Assembly (NCBI RefSeq): GCF_015710575.1
Contig: NZ_CP065373.1
Span: 3,782,001-3,846,000 of the forward strand
Direction of reading: 5' to 3'
Source: Mycolicibacterium mengxianglii
GTDB lineage: Bacteria > Actinomycetota > Actinomycetes > Mycobacteriales > Mycobacteriaceae
Length of the DNA stretch: 64,000 nucleotides
Below, one piece after another: positions 33,016 to 43,931 of this stretch. The translations under genes and the position numbers were made by a program. Numbering within the stretch: position 1 is the stretch's first letter; each line of letters begins with the position of its first letter. The notes beneath the pieces are model-generated. The model was given only the letters and a program-made list of their open reading frames with translations, was not told the DNA's origin and searched no databases.

Positions 33016-33893
33016 CTACCGTCGACCTTTTCCTGGGCCAGCATCCCGACGAGGCCGGCCCGCCGGTGGGTGGACCGGCTGCCTACCCCTCCGATGTCGA
33101 AACGCGGCTCTCGGCGGACGCGAAGTCGATCCTCGCCAAGTACCCGTATCCACGCTCGGCGCTGCTGCCCCTGCTGCACCTGGTGCAGAGCGAGGACGGT
33201 TATCTCACCGCTGCCGGTATTGCCTTCTGCGCCCAGCAGTTACAACTGACCGATGCCGAGGTCACCTCGGTGGCCACGTTCTACTCGATGTACCGCCGGA
33301 CGCCGACCGGCCGCTACCTGGTGGGGGTCTGCACCAACACCCTGTGCGCCATCATGGGCGGCGACGCGATCCTCGCCCACCTGGAACGTCACCTCGGTTT
33401 GCACGCCGGGCAGACCACCGACGACGGGGCGGTGACCCTGGAACACGTGGAATGCAACGCCGCCTGTGACTACGCACCGGTGGTCATGGTCAATTGGGAG
33501 TTTTACGACAACCAAACACCCTCCAGCGCAGCCGATCTCGTCGACAGCCTGCGAACCGGCACGCCCACCCCGCCGAGCCGGGGGGCACCCCTGTGCACCT
33601 TTTCCGAGACCGCCCGCACACTCGCCGGCCTGACCGCACCGCAGCTAGCGGCGACCGGGCCGGGCCCCGCCACGCTGGCGGGGCTGCAGATCGCCAACAG
33701 TCAGGGCATGCGCGCTCCCGAGCCTGCCGAAGTCCCGGACACCGGCACCGACACAGACCGGTCGGACTCCGACCCCGACGAAGCCGCAGTGGAATCCACC
33801 CGTGACCACCCCGCACCGGCACCGTCGGCGACCGTCCCCGCGGAACCGTCGACCGAGGAAACCGACCCGTCGACCACGGATTCAGGGGCCTGA
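33012..33893 (+). CDS. nuoE: NADH-quinone oxidoreductase subunit E with long acidic tail
   Basis: 24-kDa-type subunit with the 2Fe-2S cluster N1a. Ligands are Cys107 and Cys112 ([10 protein letters not shown]) and Cys148 and Cys152 ([11 protein letters not shown]). The thioredoxin-like core ends near residue 190. A C-terminal extension to residue 293 follows; its last 60 or so residues are rich in Pro, Thr, Ser, Asp and Glu ([17 protein letters not shown]) and look disordered. I recall the M. tuberculosis protein as about 252 residues, so the tail is longer here. ATGA overlap with nuoD. Confidence 0.96.
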   Translation: MTTVDLFLGQHPDEAGPPVGGPAAYPSDVETRLSADAKSILAKYPYPRSALLPLLHLVQSEDGYLTAAGIAFCAQQLQLTDAEVTSVATFYSMYRRTPTGRYLVGVCTNTLCAIMGGDAILAHLERHLGLHAGQTTDDGAVTLEHVECNAACDYAPVVMVNWEFYDNQTPSSAADLVDSLRTGTPTPPSRGAPLCTFSETARTLAGLTAPQLAATGPGPATLAGLQIANSQGMRAPEPAEVPDTGTDTDRSDSDPDEAAVESTRDHPAPAPSATVPAEPSTEETDPSTTDSGA

Positions 33894-33894
33894 C

Positions 33895-35232
33895 ATGACA
33901 CCCGCCACCCCGCTGACACCTGTACTGAGCCGGTTCTGGGACGACGAGCAGCCCTGGACGCTAGAGACCTACCGCCGGCACGAGGGGTATCAGGCGCTGG
34001 CCACAGCGCTGGCCATGCCGCCCGACGACGTGATCGCCCTGGTGAAGGAATCGGGCCTGCGCGGGCGCGGGGGCGCGGGATTCCCGACCGGTACCAAGTG
34101 GTCGTTCATCCCGCAGGAGTCGGCCGGGTCACCGTCGGATGCCGCAGCCAAACCGCACTATCTGGTGATCAACGCCGACGAGTCCGAACCCGGTACCTGC
34201 AAAGACATTCCGCTGATGATGACCACGCCACACTTCCTGGTGGAGGGTGCGATCATCGCGGCGTACGCGATCCGGGCCCACCACGCGTTCATCTATGTGC
34301 GCGGCGAGGTGGTGCCGGTGCTACGCCGACTGCAGGCCGCCGTCGCCGAGGCATACCAGGCCGGGTACCTGGGTGAGAACATCCTGGGCTCCGGCTTCGA
34401 TCTCGAGTTGATCGTGCACGCCGGGGCCGGTGCCTATATCTGCGGCGAGGAGACCGCGCTGCTGGACTCCCTGGAGGGCCGTCGCGGCCAGCCCCGGTTG
34501 CGCCCACCTTTCCCGGCCGTCGCCGGGCTGTATGCATGCCCGACGGTGGTCAACAATGTCGAGTCCATCGCGTCCGTGCCGCCGATAGTGCGCGGCGGTG
34601 TGGACTGGTTCAAGTCGATGGGGTCGGAGAAGTCGCCCGGCTTCACGCTGTACTCCCTGTCGGGCCACGTCACCACACCGGGGCAGTACGAGGCACCGTT
34701 GGGCATCACCCTGCGGGAGCTGCTCGAGTACGCCGGTGGTGTCCGCGCCGGTCACGAGTTGAAGTTCTGGACACCTGGCGGTTCGTCCACACCGCTGCTG
34801 ACCGCCGAGCACCTCGACGTGCCACTGGATTACGAGGGCATGGCCTCGGTGGGTTCGATGTTGGGCACCAAGGCGCTGCAGATTTTCGACGAGACCACCT
34901 GCGTGGTGCGGGCAGTGCGGCGTTGGACTCAGTTCTACGCCCACGAATCCTGCGGCAAGTGCACGCCGTGTCGAGAAGGCACGTACTGGCTGGTTCAGAT
35001 CTATGAGCGGCTGGAGACCGGCAGGGGCACCGCCGAGGACATCGGCAAGCTGCTCGACATCTCCGACACCCTCTTCGGAAAGTCCTTCTGCGCGCTCGGC
35101 GACGGTGCCGCGTCCCCGGTCACGTCGTCGATCAAGCACTTCCGCGACGACTACGAGGCGCACCTGGATGGCGGCTGCCCGTTCGACCCGTACGCCTCGA
35201 TGCTCGTCACACCACAGGAGGTCACCCTATGA
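33895..35232 (+). CDS. nuoF: NADH-quinone oxidoreductase subunit F
   Basis: NADH-dehydrogenase subunit of 445 residues, binding NADH, FMN and the 4Fe-4S cluster N3. The FMN/NADH glycine-rich loop is [16 protein letters not shown] (55-69); [13 protein letters not shown] follows. The cluster ligands are [12 protein letters not shown] at about 350-361 and a further cysteine in [10 protein letters not shown] near 400. The ATG is one base after the nuoE stop; longer frames upstream overlap nuoE. Confidence 0.98.
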   Translation: MTPATPLTPVLSRFWDDEQPWTLETYRRHEGYQALATALAMPPDDVIALVKESGLRGRGGAGFPTGTKWSFIPQESAGSPSDAAAKPHYLVINADESEPGTCKDIPLMMTTPHFLVEGAIIAAYAIRAHHAFIYVRGEVVPVLRRLQAAVAEAYQAGYLGENILGSGFDLELIVHAGAGAYICGEETALLDSLEGRRGQPRLRPPFPAVAGLYACPTVVNNVESIASVPPIVRGGVDWFKSMGSEKSPGFTLYSLSGHVTTPGQYEAPLGITLRELLEYAGGVRAGHELKFWTPGGSSTPLLTAEHLDVPLDYEGMASVGSMLGTKALQIFDETTCVVRAVRRWTQFYAHESCGKCTPCREGTYWLVQIYERLETGRGTAEDIGKLLDISDTLFGKSFCALGDGAASPVTSSIKHFRDDYEAHLDGGCPFDPYASMLVTPQEVTL

Positions 35233-37637
35233 CTGCGAGCAGACAGAAACTCGGTCAGTCAGGGCCCGATTCACCCGAGTTTGCGTCTGCTCGGCAGGAA
35301 GAACTGGTGTCGCTGACCATTGACGACGTAGCGGTGTCGGTTCCCAAGGGCACGTTGGTGATTCGCGCCGCGGAACTGATGGGTGTGCAGATCCCCCGCT
35401 TCTGCGACCACCCGCTCCTCGATCCGGTGGGCGCCTGCCGGCAATGCCTCGTCGAGGTCGAAGGCCAGCGCAAGCCCATGGCGTCGTGCACCACCACCGT
35501 CACCCCCGACATGGTGGTGCGCACCCAGCTGACCAGCCCCGCCGCCGACAAGGCCCAACACGGGGTGATGGAGCTGCTGCTGATCAACCATCCACTGGAC
35601 TGCCCGGTCTGCGACAAGGGCGGGGAATGCCCACTGCAGAACCAGGCGATGTCCAACGGCCGGGAAGAGTCCCGCTTCACCGACGTCAAGCGCACCTTCC
35701 CGAAACCGATCAACCTGTCCTCGCAGGTGCTGCTGGACCGGGAGCGCTGCGTGCTGTGCGCCCGCTGCACCCGGTTCTCCAACCAGATCGCGGGCGACCC
35801 CTTCATCGAGCTGCTGGAACGCGGAGCCCTGCAGCAGGTCGGCATCGCCACCGGCGAGGCATTCGACAGCTACTTCTCCGGAAACACCGTGCAGATCTGC
35901 CCGGTCGGCGCCCTGACCGGCACGGCATATCGATTCCGCGCCCGCCCCTTCGATCTGGTGTCCAGCCCGAGTGTCTGCGAACACTGCGCCTCCGGATGCG
36001 CCCAACGCACCGATCACCGCCGCGGCACCGTGCTGCGCCGACTTGCCGGTGACGACCCGGAGGTCAACGAGGAGTGGAACTGCGACAAAGGCCGGTGGGC
36101 GTTCACCTATCCCCGGGTCGGCGACCGCATCCTCACCCCCCTGGTCCGGGAGGATGGCGAGTTGCGGGCGGCGTCATGGTCCGAGGCCATCACCACCGCC
36201 GCATCCGGGCTGGCTGCCGCCGACACGCAGACCGGGGTGCTCGTCGGTGGTCGCGCCACCGTCGAGGACGCCTACGCGTACGCGAAGTTCGCCCGAATGG
36301 TCCTCGGCACCAACGACATCGACATGCGCGCCCGCGCACATTCGGCCGAAGAGTCACAATTCCTGGCCGCCCGGGTGGCCGGGCACGCGATGGAAGTCAC
36401 CTACGCCGATCTGGAAGCGGCCCCGATGGTGGTGCTCGCGGGTTTCGATCCGGAAGAGGAATCACCCATCGTGTTCCTCCGGTTGCGCAAGGCCGCCCGC
36501 CGCCGCGGTCTCAAGGTCGTCGCGGTGGCCCCCTTCGTCAGCCGCGGCCTGGCCAAGATCGGCGCTCAACTGGTGATGACCGTGCCGGGTGACGAAGCGG
36601 CTGGGCTGGCCGGACTCGAACTGCTACCGGGCGCAGTCATTCTCGTCGGGGAACGCCTGGCCGGCTCACCCGGCGCGCTGTCGGCCGCGGCACGCCTGGC
36701 CGACACCAGCGGTGCGCGCCTGGCCTGGATTCCGCGGCGTGCCGGTGAACGCGGCGCCGTGGAAACGGGTTGCCTGCCCAACCTGCTCCCCGGCGGCCGG
36801 CCCGTGCGCGACGCCGCTGCCCGCAGGCAGCTCGCGCACGCCTGGAACGTCAGTGAGCTGCCTGCCGCCGAAGGCCGGGACACCTCGGGCATCCTGGAGG
36901 CCGCTGCCGCCGGTGAGCTGGCCGCCCTGTTGGTCGGTGGCGTCGAGCCGGCCGACCTGCCGGACCCAGCGCTGGCCCGGGTCGCGCTCGAGAACACTCC
37001 CTTCGTCGTCAGTCTCGAGTTGCGCAACAGTGAGGTGACCGCGCTGGCCGATGTGGTGTTCCCGGTCGCGCCCGTGGCCGAGAAATCCGGCGCGTTCGCC
37101 GACTGGGAGGGACGGCTGCGGCCGTTCGGCGCCGCGTTGTCCAGCAACGCCGCCTCGGATCGGCGGGTGCTGCAGACATTGGCCGACGAGCTCGGTGTTG
37201 ATCTCGGACTGGGTTCACCGGACGCTGCGCTGGCGGAGCTGGCCCGGCTCGGCTTGTGGGACGGAGCCCCGGTGCCGACACCTGAGGTGCAGCCGGTCGG
37301 CGCCCCCGCTCCCGACGCCGGCGAGGCCGTCCTGGCCACCTGGCGAATGTTGTTGGACGACGGTCGGTTACAGGATGGCGAGCCGCACCTGGCGGGTACC
37401 GCCAGAGCACCGGTGGTCCGGATGTCCTCGGCCACCGCCGCCGAGGTCGGCGCGGCGGAAGGCGATCTGGTGACCGTGAGCACCGGATGCGGCGCGATCA
37501 GTCTGCCGTTGGTGATCACCGACATGCCGCATCGGGTGGTATGGGTGCCGGCCAACTCCCCGGGCAGTTGCGTGCCCGAACAGCTCGCGGTGGGGCCCGG
37601 CACCGTCGTCCGCATCGAACGAGGGGGCGTGTCATGA
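35229..37637 (+). CDS. nuoG: NADH-quinone oxidoreductase subunit G
   Basis: Largest peripheral subunit, 802 residues. The N-terminal ferredoxin domain has [20 protein letters not shown] (2Fe-2S). Next come [17 protein letters not shown] (His-coordinated N5 region) and [10 protein letters not shown] ... ICPVGALT (N4). A further set, CEHCASGC at about 250-257 with a cysteine in WNCDKGRW, gives the extra cluster N7 that many complex I lack. The C-terminal part is a molybdopterin-oxidoreductase-like fold without cofactor. About 35 residues precede the ferredoxin domain. ATGA overlap with nuoF. Confidence 0.97.
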   Translation: MTASRQKLGQSGPDSPEFASARQEELVSLTIDDVAVSVPKGTLVIRAAELMGVQIPRFCDHPLLDPVGACRQCLVEVEGQRKPMASCTTTVTPDMVVRTQLTSPAADKAQHGVMELLLINHPLDCPVCDKGGECPLQNQAMSNGREESRFTDVKRTFPKPINLSSQVLLDRERCVLCARCTRFSNQIAGDPFIELLERGALQQVGIATGEAFDSYFSGNTVQICPVGALTGTAYRFRARPFDLVSSPSVCEHCASGCAQRTDHRRGTVLRRLAGDDPEVNEEWNCDKGRWAFTYPRVGDRILTPLVREDGELRAASWSEAITTAASGLAAADTQTGVLVGGRATVEDAYAYAKFARMVLGTNDIDMRARAHSAEESQFLAARVAGHAMEVTYADLEAAPMVVLAGFDPEEESPIVFLRLRKAARRRGLKVVAVAPFVSRGLAKIGAQLVMTVPGDEAAGLAGLELLPGAVILVGERLAGSPGALSAAARLADTSGARLAWIPRRAGERGAVETGCLPNLLPGGRPVRDAAARRQLAHAWNVSELPAAEGRDTSGILEAAAAGELAALLVGGVEPADLPDPALARVALENTPFVVSLELRNSEVTALADVVFPVAPVAEKSGAFADWEGRLRPFGAALSSNAASDRRVLQTLADELGVDLGLGSPDAALAELARLGLWDGAPVPTPEVQPVGAPAPDAGEAVLATWRMLLDDGRLQDGEPHLAGTARAPVVRMSSATAAEVGAAEGDLVTVSTGCGAISLPLVITDMPHRVVWVPANSPGSCVPEQLAVGPGTVVRIERGGVS

Positions 37638-38875
37638 CCTATCCGGACCCACAGGTCTTCGGCCATGATCCGTGGTGGCTGATCCTCGTCAAGGCGCTCG
37701 GCGTCTTCGTGTTCCTGCTGCTGACAGTTCTGGTGGCGATCCTGGTCGAACGGAAAGTGCTGGGACGCATGCAGATGCGCTACGGCCCGAATCGGGTGGG
37801 GCCGTTCGGGTTGCTGCAGTCGCTGGCGGACGGGGTGAAGCTGGCGTTGAAGGAAGGGCTCACCCCGGCCGGGGTAGACAAACCGATCTACCTGATGGCA
37901 CCGGTGATCGCGGTCATCCCGGCCGTCATGGCGTTCGCCGTCATCCCGATGGGGCCTACCGTCTCGGTGTTCGGTCACACCACTGCGCTGCAGCTGACCG
38001 ACCTGGCCGTCGCGGTGCTCTACGTGCTGGCCGTCACGTCGGTCGGGGTATACGGAATCGTGTTGGCGGGCTGGGCTTCCGGATCCACCTATCCCCTACT
38101 GGGCGGCCTCAGGTCATCGGCACAGGTGGTGTCCTACGAGATCGCAATGGCGTTGTCGTTCGTCGCGGTGTTCCTGTATGCGGGCACCATGTCGACGTCA
38201 GGCATCGTGGCCGCCCAAGCTCACACCTGGTTCGTGGTGCTGTTGCTGCCCTCCTTCCTGGTGTACGTCACCGCGATGGTCGGCGAGACCAACCGTGCCC
38301 CGTTCGACCTGCCGGAGGCCGAGGGTGAACTGGTCGGCGGTTTCCACACCGAGTACTCGTCGTTGAAATTCGCGATGTTCATGCTGGCCGAATACGTCAA
38401 TATGACGACGGTCTCTGCGCTGGCCACCACGATGTTCCTCGGCGGCTGGCGGGCACCCTGGCCGATCAGCATGATCGACGGCGCCAATTCCGGATGGTGG
38501 CCGCTGATCTGGTTCGTCGCCAAGGTGTGGGGCTTCCTGTTTCTCTACATGTGGCTGCGTGCCACCCTGCCGCGCCTGCGTTACGACCAGTTCATGGCGT
38601 TGGGCTGGAAGCTGCTGATGCCGGTGTCGCTGGCGTGGATCGTGACCGTCGCGGTCACCCACACCCTGCGCGCTGACGGTGCACCGCCGTGGGTCACGGC
38701 AGTCATCTACATCGCTTTCCTGGCGCTGGTCGTGGCCGCACTGTCGGTTTGGAAGACACTGCGACGTAAACGGTTCCGTGATACTGCCCCGCCGCCGGCC
38801 CCACCCGAACCGGGCGGCTTCCCGGTACCCCCGCTGCCCGGGCAGCTGCGCAGCAAGGAGAAGACCCATGCCTAG
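37634..38875 (+). CDS. nuoH: NADH-quinone oxidoreductase subunit H
   Basis: Membrane subunit of 413 residues with about eight helices that links the quinone pocket to the proton channels. Conserved loops are [31 protein letters not shown] and [20 protein letters not shown], rich in the glutamates needed for coupling. A hydrophilic C-terminal tail of about 50 residues ([19 protein letters not shown]) is typical of actinobacteria. ATGA overlap with nuoG; the last 8 bases overlap nuoI. Confidence 0.98.
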   Translation: MTYPDPQVFGHDPWWLILVKALGVFVFLLLTVLVAILVERKVLGRMQMRYGPNRVGPFGLLQSLADGVKLALKEGLTPAGVDKPIYLMAPVIAVIPAVMAFAVIPMGPTVSVFGHTTALQLTDLAVAVLYVLAVTSVGVYGIVLAGWASGSTYPLLGGLRSSAQVVSYEIAMALSFVAVFLYAGTMSTSGIVAAQAHTWFVVLLLPSFLVYVTAMVGETNRAPFDLPEAEGELVGGFHTEYSSLKFAMFMLAEYVNMTTVSALATTMFLGGWRAPWPISMIDGANSGWWPLIWFVAKVWGFLFLYMWLRATLPRLRYDQFMALGWKLLMPVSLAWIVTVAVTHTLRADGAPPWVTAVIYIAFLALVVAALSVWKTLRRKRFRDTAPPPAPPEPGGFPVPPLPGQLRSKEKTHA

Positions 38876-39380
38876 AGTTTTCGGTTCCCTCAAGGGCCTG
38901 GCCGGTTTCGGCGTGACGTTCTCGACGATGTTCAAGAAGCCGATGACCGAGCAGTATCCGGAGAAGAAGCAGGCCACCGCGCCGCGCTATCACGGCCGCC
39001 ACCAGTTGAACCGTTACGCCGACGGGCTGGAGAAATGTATCGGCTGCGAACTGTGCGCCTGGGCGTGCCCCGCCGATGCGATCTACGTCGAGGGCGCCGA
39101 CAACACCGAGGCGGAACGCTTTTCGCCGGGCGAACGGTACGGCCGGGTGTATCAGATCAACTATCTGCGCTGCATCGGCTGCGGCTTGTGTATCGAGGCC
39201 TGCCCCACGCGGGCGTTGACCATGACCAACGACTACGAGATGGCCGACGACAACCGCTCGGATCTGATCTACGGGAAAGACAAGCTGCTGGCGCCGCTGC
39301 AGCCGGGCATGGAACCGCCGCCGCACGCCATGGCCGAGGGCGCCACCGACGACGACTACTACCTGGGGCAGGTGAAGTGA
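38868..39380 (+). CDS. nuoI: NADH-quinone oxidoreductase subunit I
   Basis: Ferredoxin-like subunit of 170 residues holding two 4Fe-4S clusters (N6a and N6b). Ligands are [12 protein letters not shown] (Cys57, 60, 63, 67) and [12 protein letters not shown] (Cys102, 105, 108, 112). It is shorter at the C-terminus than the 211 residues I recall for M. tuberculosis. The ATG lies within the end of nuoH, preceded by AAGGAG, so translation is coupled. Confidence 0.98.
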   Translation: MPRVFGSLKGLAGFGVTFSTMFKKPMTEQYPEKKQATAPRYHGRHQLNRYADGLEKCIGCELCAWACPADAIYVEGADNTEAERFSPGERYGRVYQINYLRCIGCGLCIEACPTRALTMTNDYEMADDNRSDLIYGKDKLLAPLQPGMEPPPHAMAEGATDDDYYLGQVK

Positions 39381-40174
39381 CCACCCAGACGCTGCTGTTG
39401 GCGCAGGCGTTCACGCACACCTCGACCAGTGAGGCGGTCGCGTTCTGGATCCTGGGCGCCGTGGCGCTCGCCGGCGCCGTCGGGGTGGTGGCCGCACCCA
39501 GGGCGGTCTATTCGGCGATCTTCCTGGCTGCCACCATGATCGCGCTGGCCATGCTGTACGTCGCGCAGGACGCACTGTTCCTCGGCGTGGTTCAGGTCGT
39601 GGTCTACACCGGCGCGGTGATGATGCTCTTCCTATTCGTCCTGATGCTGGTCGGCGTCGACTCCTCGGAATCGATGGTGGAAACAATTCGGGGCCAGCGC
39701 ATCGCAGCACTCGTCGCCGGGGTCGGCTTCGGGATCCTGCTCATCGCCGGCATCGGCGCGGTAGCCACCTCACTGACCGGCGGCGGCTTCGCCGGCCTGG
39801 CCGAGGCCAATGCCGGCGGAAACGTGCAGGGCCTGGCGGCACTGATCTTCACCAAGTACCTGTGGGCATTCGAAGTCACCAGTGCCTTGCTGATCACCGC
39901 GGCGCTGGGAGCGATGGTGCTGGCGCATCGGGAACGCTTCGAACGCCGCAAGTCCCAACGAGAACTCGCGGTGGAACGGTTCCGGCCCGGTGGCCACCCC
40001 ACCACACTGCCCAGCTCCGGCGTCTATGCGCGGCACAACGCGGTGGACATGGCCGCCCGGTTGCCGGACGGGTCCGAGGCAGTGCTGTCGGTCAGCGAGA
40101 TTCTCATCCCGCGATCGATCGACGACGAGACCGACGGCAGTTCGCCGCCGACGGGGAGGAACGGGTACCGATGA
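39377..40174 (+). CDS. nuoJ: NADH-quinone oxidoreductase subunit J
   Basis: Membrane subunit of 265 residues with five helices. The conserved helix 3 reads [20 protein letters not shown], carrying the pi-bulge region important for coupling. A hydrophilic tail of about 70 residues follows the last helix (from [18 protein letters not shown]). GTG start in a GTGA overlap with nuoI. Confidence 0.96.
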   Translation: MTTQTLLLAQAFTHTSTSEAVAFWILGAVALAGAVGVVAAPRAVYSAIFLAATMIALAMLYVAQDALFLGVVQVVVYTGAVMMLFLFVLMLVGVDSSESMVETIRGQRIAALVAGVGFGILLIAGIGAVATSLTGGGFAGLAEANAGGNVQGLAALIFTKYLWAFEVTSALLITAALGAMVLAHRERFERRKSQRELAVERFRPGGHPTTLPSSGVYARHNAVDMAARLPDGSEAVLSVSEILIPRSIDDETDGSSPPTGRNGYR

Positions 40175-40470
40175 ACCCCGACAACTACCTGTATCTGTCT
40201 GCGTTGCTGTTCACCATCGGGGCGTCGGGAGTGTTGTTGCGTCGCAACGCGATCGTGATGTTCATGTGTGTGGAGCTCATGCTCAACGCCTGCAACCTCG
40301 CGTTCGTGACGTTCTCCCGGATGCACGGTCATCTCGACGGCCAGGTCGTCGCCTTCTTCACCATGGTGGTCGCTGCGTGCGAGGTGGTGGTGGGCCTGGC
40401 GATCATCATGACGATCTACCGCACCCGGCAATCCGCCAATGTCGACGACGCCAATCTGCTGAGGCATTAG
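40171..40470 (+). CDS. nuoK: NADH-quinone oxidoreductase subunit K
   Basis: Three-helix proton-channel subunit of 99 residues. The conserved glutamates are present in [17 protein letters not shown] and in [29 protein letters not shown] precedes the ATG, and the start overlaps the nuoJ stop as ATGA. Confidence 0.98.
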   Translation: MNPDNYLYLSALLFTIGASGVLLRRNAIVMFMCVELMLNACNLAFVTFSRMHGHLDGQVVAFFTMVVAACEVVVGLAIIMTIYRTRQSANVDDANLLRH

Positions 40471-40480
40471 GGACATCAAC

Positions 40481-42358
40481 GTGGAGCTGATCTGGTTGAT
40501 CGCACTGCCTTTGGCGGGTGCGGCCATACTGCTGCTGGGCGGGCGCGCCACCGATGCGTGGGGTCACCTGCTGGGCTGCGCCACCATAGCCGCCGCATTC
40601 GTCTGGGGTGTGGTGCAGTTCGTCGACCTGCTGGGCCGTGCGCCCGAGGACCGGGTGATCGACCAGCGGCTGTTCTCCTGGGTGCCGGTCGCCGAGCTGC
40701 ACGTGGACTTCGGCCTGCAACTCGACGCGCTGTCGGTCTGCTTTGTCCTGCTGATCACCGGGGTTGGGCTGCTGATCCACCTGTACTCCATCGGCTACAT
40801 GGCCCACGACCCCGACCGCAGAAGATTTTTCGCCTATCTGAACCTCTTCGTGGCCGCGATGCTGTTACTGGTGCTGGCCGACAACTACCTCGGCCTCTAC
40901 GTCGGCTGGGAAGGCGTGGGCCTGGCGTCGTATCTGCTGATCGGGTTCTGGTCGCACAAACCGTCAGCGGCCACCGCGGCCAAGAAGGCGTTCGTCGTCA
41001 ACCGCGTCGGTGACATCGGGCTGGCGGTCGCGCTGATGGTGATGTTCGCCGACGCCGGAACGCTGTCCTATGCCGGGGTGTTCGCCGCGGCGCCGGAACT
41101 GTCTTCGGGGACTGTGACCGCTATCGGGCTGCTGCTGCTGTTGGCGGCGTGCGGCAAGAGCGCCCAGGTCCCGCTGCAGTCCTGGCTCGGCGACGCGATG
41201 GAAGGCCCCACCCCGGTCAGCGCACTGATCCACGCCGCCACCATGGTCACCGCCGGGGTGTACCTGATCGTGCGCTCAGGGCCGGTGTTCAACCTCGCTC
41301 CGGTGGCGCAGACGGCGGTGGTGACCGTCGGTGCCGTGACCCTGCTGTTCGGGGCGATCATCGGCTGCGCCAAGGACGACATCAAGAAAGCCCTGGCAGC
41401 GTCGACCATGAGCCAGATCGGATACATGGTGCTCGCCGCCGGCCTCGGGCCGGCGGGGTACGCCATCGCGATCATGCATCTGCTGGCGCACGGTTTCTTC
41501 AAGGCCGGGCTGTTCCTGGGCGCGGGATCGGTGATGCACGGGATGAACGACGAAACCGATATGCGCCGCTACGGCGGACTGCGCAAGCTCATGCCCGTCA
41601 CGTTCGCCACCTTCGGCCTCGGCTACCTGGCGATCATCGGGGTGCCGCCGTTCGCCGGATTCTTCTCCAAAGACGCGATCATCGAAACCGCCTTCGCCGC
41701 AGGCGGTCTCAAAGGACTGATCCTCGGCGGGGCAGCGTTGCTCGGTGCCGGCATCACCGCCTTCTACATGACCCGGGTGATGATCCTGACGTTCTTCGGC
41801 GAAAGGCGCTTCACCCCGGACACCCATCCGCACGAATCCCCGGCCGTCATGGCCTGGCCGATGATCATCCTGGCCGTCGGCTCGATCGGGGCCGGTGGCG
41901 CGTTGGCCATCGGCGGCACCCTCACCCACTGGCTAGAACCGGTGGTCGGCACCCACGAGACCCACCACGTCATACCGGCGTGGGCGATGACGGTCATCAC
42001 CCTGGCAGTCGTCGCGGTCGGTGTCGGCATCGCTTATCGCAGCTACGCCACCCGCCGGGTGCCCGACATCGCGCCGGCCGACGTGTCCGCCCTCACGGTG
42101 GCCGCCAGAGCCGACCTCTACGGCGACGCATTCAACGAGGGCGCGTTCATGCGCCCCGGCCGCCAACTGACCGAGGACTTGGTGATCATCGACGAGAAGG
42201 GGGTCGACGGGGTGGCCAGCGGACTGGCCGCGGCGGTGGCCGGGGCATCGCGACGAATGCGCACCATGCAAACCGGGTTCGCCCGCTCCTACGCGCTGTC
42301 GATGCTGGCAGGCACGGCACTGGTCCTGGGCGCCGTTCTCATCGTGAGGGTGTGGTGA
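40481..42358 (+). CDS. nuoL: NADH-quinone oxidoreductase subunit L
   Basis: Antiporter-like proton-pumping subunit of 625 residues with about 14-16 helices plus the long lateral helix near the C-terminus. Conserved segments are [16 protein letters not shown], the channel-lysine region [20 protein letters not shown], and [18 protein letters not shown] start ten bases after nuoK, the largest internal spacing in the operon. Confidence 0.97.
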   Translation: MELIWLIALPLAGAAILLLGGRATDAWGHLLGCATIAAAFVWGVVQFVDLLGRAPEDRVIDQRLFSWVPVAELHVDFGLQLDALSVCFVLLITGVGLLIHLYSIGYMAHDPDRRRFFAYLNLFVAAMLLLVLADNYLGLYVGWEGVGLASYLLIGFWSHKPSAATAAKKAFVVNRVGDIGLAVALMVMFADAGTLSYAGVFAAAPELSSGTVTAIGLLLLLAACGKSAQVPLQSWLGDAMEGPTPVSALIHAATMVTAGVYLIVRSGPVFNLAPVAQTAVVTVGAVTLLFGAIIGCAKDDIKKALAASTMSQIGYMVLAAGLGPAGYAIAIMHLLAHGFFKAGLFLGAGSVMHGMNDETDMRRYGGLRKLMPVTFATFGLGYLAIIGVPPFAGFFSKDAIIETAFAAGGLKGLILGGAALLGAGITAFYMTRVMILTFFGERRFTPDTHPHESPAVMAWPMIILAVGSIGAGGALAIGGTLTHWLEPVVGTHETHHVIPAWAMTVITLAVVAVGVGIAYRSYATRRVPDIAPADVSALTVAARADLYGDAFNEGAFMRPGRQLTEDLVIIDEKGVDGVASGLAAAVAGASRRMRTMQTGFARSYALSMLAGTALVLGAVLIVRVW

Positions 42359-42362
42359 CGCC

Positions 42363-43931
42363 ATGAGTTTTCCCTGGCTGACCGTGCTGTGGGCCATTCC
42401 CCTGGTCGGCGCGGCCATCATCGTCGTAATGCCTGCGACGGCACGAGGGTTCGTCAAATACGCCGGCATCGCGGTGTCGCTGGGAGTACTTGCCGTCGCC
42501 GTCGTGCTGGCAGTGCACTTCGATCCGGCCGGCGCGCAGTATCAGTTCGTCGAAGACCACCCGTGGATCCCGTCGTTCGGCACCGGTTACATCCTGGGCC
42601 TCGACGGGATCGCGCTGGCACTGGTGGTCCTGACCGCCGTTCTGGTGCCGGTACTGCTGCTGGCCGGATGGAACGACGCCGCCGACGTCTCGGCGCTGTC
42701 GGGACGGTCGACGCACATTTACGTGGCGTTGACGCTGGCCGTCGAGGGCATGGTTCTGATCTCACTGGTAGCCCTGGACGTACTGCTGTTCTACGTGTTC
42801 TTCGAGGCGATGCTCATCCCGATGTACTTCCTCATCGGCGGATTCGGGGGAAGCCGAGGCGAATCCTCCAGAGCAGCCGTGAAGTTCCTGCTGTACAACC
42901 TGTTCGGCGGACTGGTCATGTTGGCCGCCGTCGTCGGTCTGTACGTGGTGACCGCCGGCAGTGACGCCTTTGCCGCGGGGACGTTCGATTTCCGCGCCAT
43001 CGTGTCCGCGGTGTCATCCGGTGAACTCGACGTCAGCCCAGCGATCCTCAACGCGCTGTTCCTCGGGTTCATGTTCGCCTTCGCCATCAAGGCCCCGCTG
43101 TGGCCCTTCCATCGCTGGCTTCCTGATGCCGCCGTGGAATCCACCCCCGCCACCGCCGTGCTGATGATGGCGGTCGTCGACAAGGTGGGCACCTTCGGCA
43201 TGCTGCGGTACTGCCTGCAGTTGTTCCCCGAACCCTCGACGCTGTTCCGGCCGTTCATCATCACGCTGGCGGTCATCGGCATCGTCTACGGCGCCATCGT
43301 CGCGATCGGGCAGACCGATGTGATGCGACTGATCGCCTACACCTCGATCAGCCACTTCGGCTTCATCATTCTGGGTATCTTCGTGATGACCAGCCAGGGG
43401 CAATCGGGGTCGACGCTGTACATGGTCAATCACGGCATCTCCACCGCCGCCCTGTTCCTGCTGGCCGGCTTCCTGGTTTCGCGACGCGGTTCCCGACTCA
43501 TCGCTGCCTACGGTGGTGTCCAGAAGGTCGCCCCGGTACTCGCCGGCACATTCCTGGTCGCCGGCCTGGCCACGTTGTCGCTACCTGGTCTGGCTCCGTT
43601 CATCAGCGAATTCCTGGTGCTGATCGGCACATTCACCCGCTACCCGGTGTTCGCGGTGGTCGCCTCGACCGCTCTGGTGCTGTCGGCCATTTACATCCTG
43701 TGGCTCTATCAGCGCATGATGACCGGACCCGTCAAGGAGGGCAACGGTGAGGTACGTGACCTGCTTCCCCGCGAGATCGCCGTCGTCGCACCCTTGATCG
43801 CGCTGCTGCTGGTTCTCGGCGTCTATCCCAAACCCGCCCTGGACATCATCAATCCCGCGGTGAACCACACCCTGACGACCATCAACCAGCAGGACCCCGC
43901 TCCCCGCGTCGCGGAAGGACCGGTGCGATGA
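42363..43931 (+). CDS. nuoM: NADH-quinone oxidoreductase subunit M
   Basis: Antiporter-like pump subunit of 522 residues. The conserved glutamate is in FYVFFEAMLIPMYFLIG and the channel lysine in FAIKAPLWPFHRWLPDAAVE. ATAVLMMAVVDKVGTFGMLR and LIAYTSISHFGFI are typical. Somewhat shorter than the 553 residues I recall for the M. tuberculosis protein. ATG four bases after nuoL. Confidence 0.97.
   Translation: MSFPWLTVLWAIPLVGAAIIVVMPATARGFVKYAGIAVSLGVLAVAVVLAVHFDPAGAQYQFVEDHPWIPSFGTGYILGLDGIALALVVLTAVLVPVLLLAGWNDAADVSALSGRSTHIYVALTLAVEGMVLISLVALDVLLFYVFFEAMLIPMYFLIGGFGGSRGESSRAAVKFLLYNLFGGLVMLAAVVGLYVVTAGSDAFAAGTFDFRAIVSAVSSGELDVSPAILNALFLGFMFAFAIKAPLWPFHRWLPDAAVESTPATAVLMMAVVDKVGTFGMLRYCLQLFPEPSTLFRPFIITLAVIGIVYGAIVAIGQTDVMRLIAYTSISHFGFIILGIFVMTSQGQSGSTLYMVNHGISTAALFLLAGFLVSRRGSRLIAAYGGVQKVAPVLAGTFLVAGLATLSLPGLAPFISEFLVLIGTFTRYPVFAVVASTALVLSAIYILWLYQRMMTGPVKEGNGEVRDLLPREIAVVAPLIALLLVLGVYPKPALDIINPAVNHTLTTINQQDPAPRVAEGPVR

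Noticed and set aside
41149..42366. 405-residue plus-strand frame
   Set aside because: Out-of-frame shadow inside nuoL, made of Arg, Gly and His repeats.
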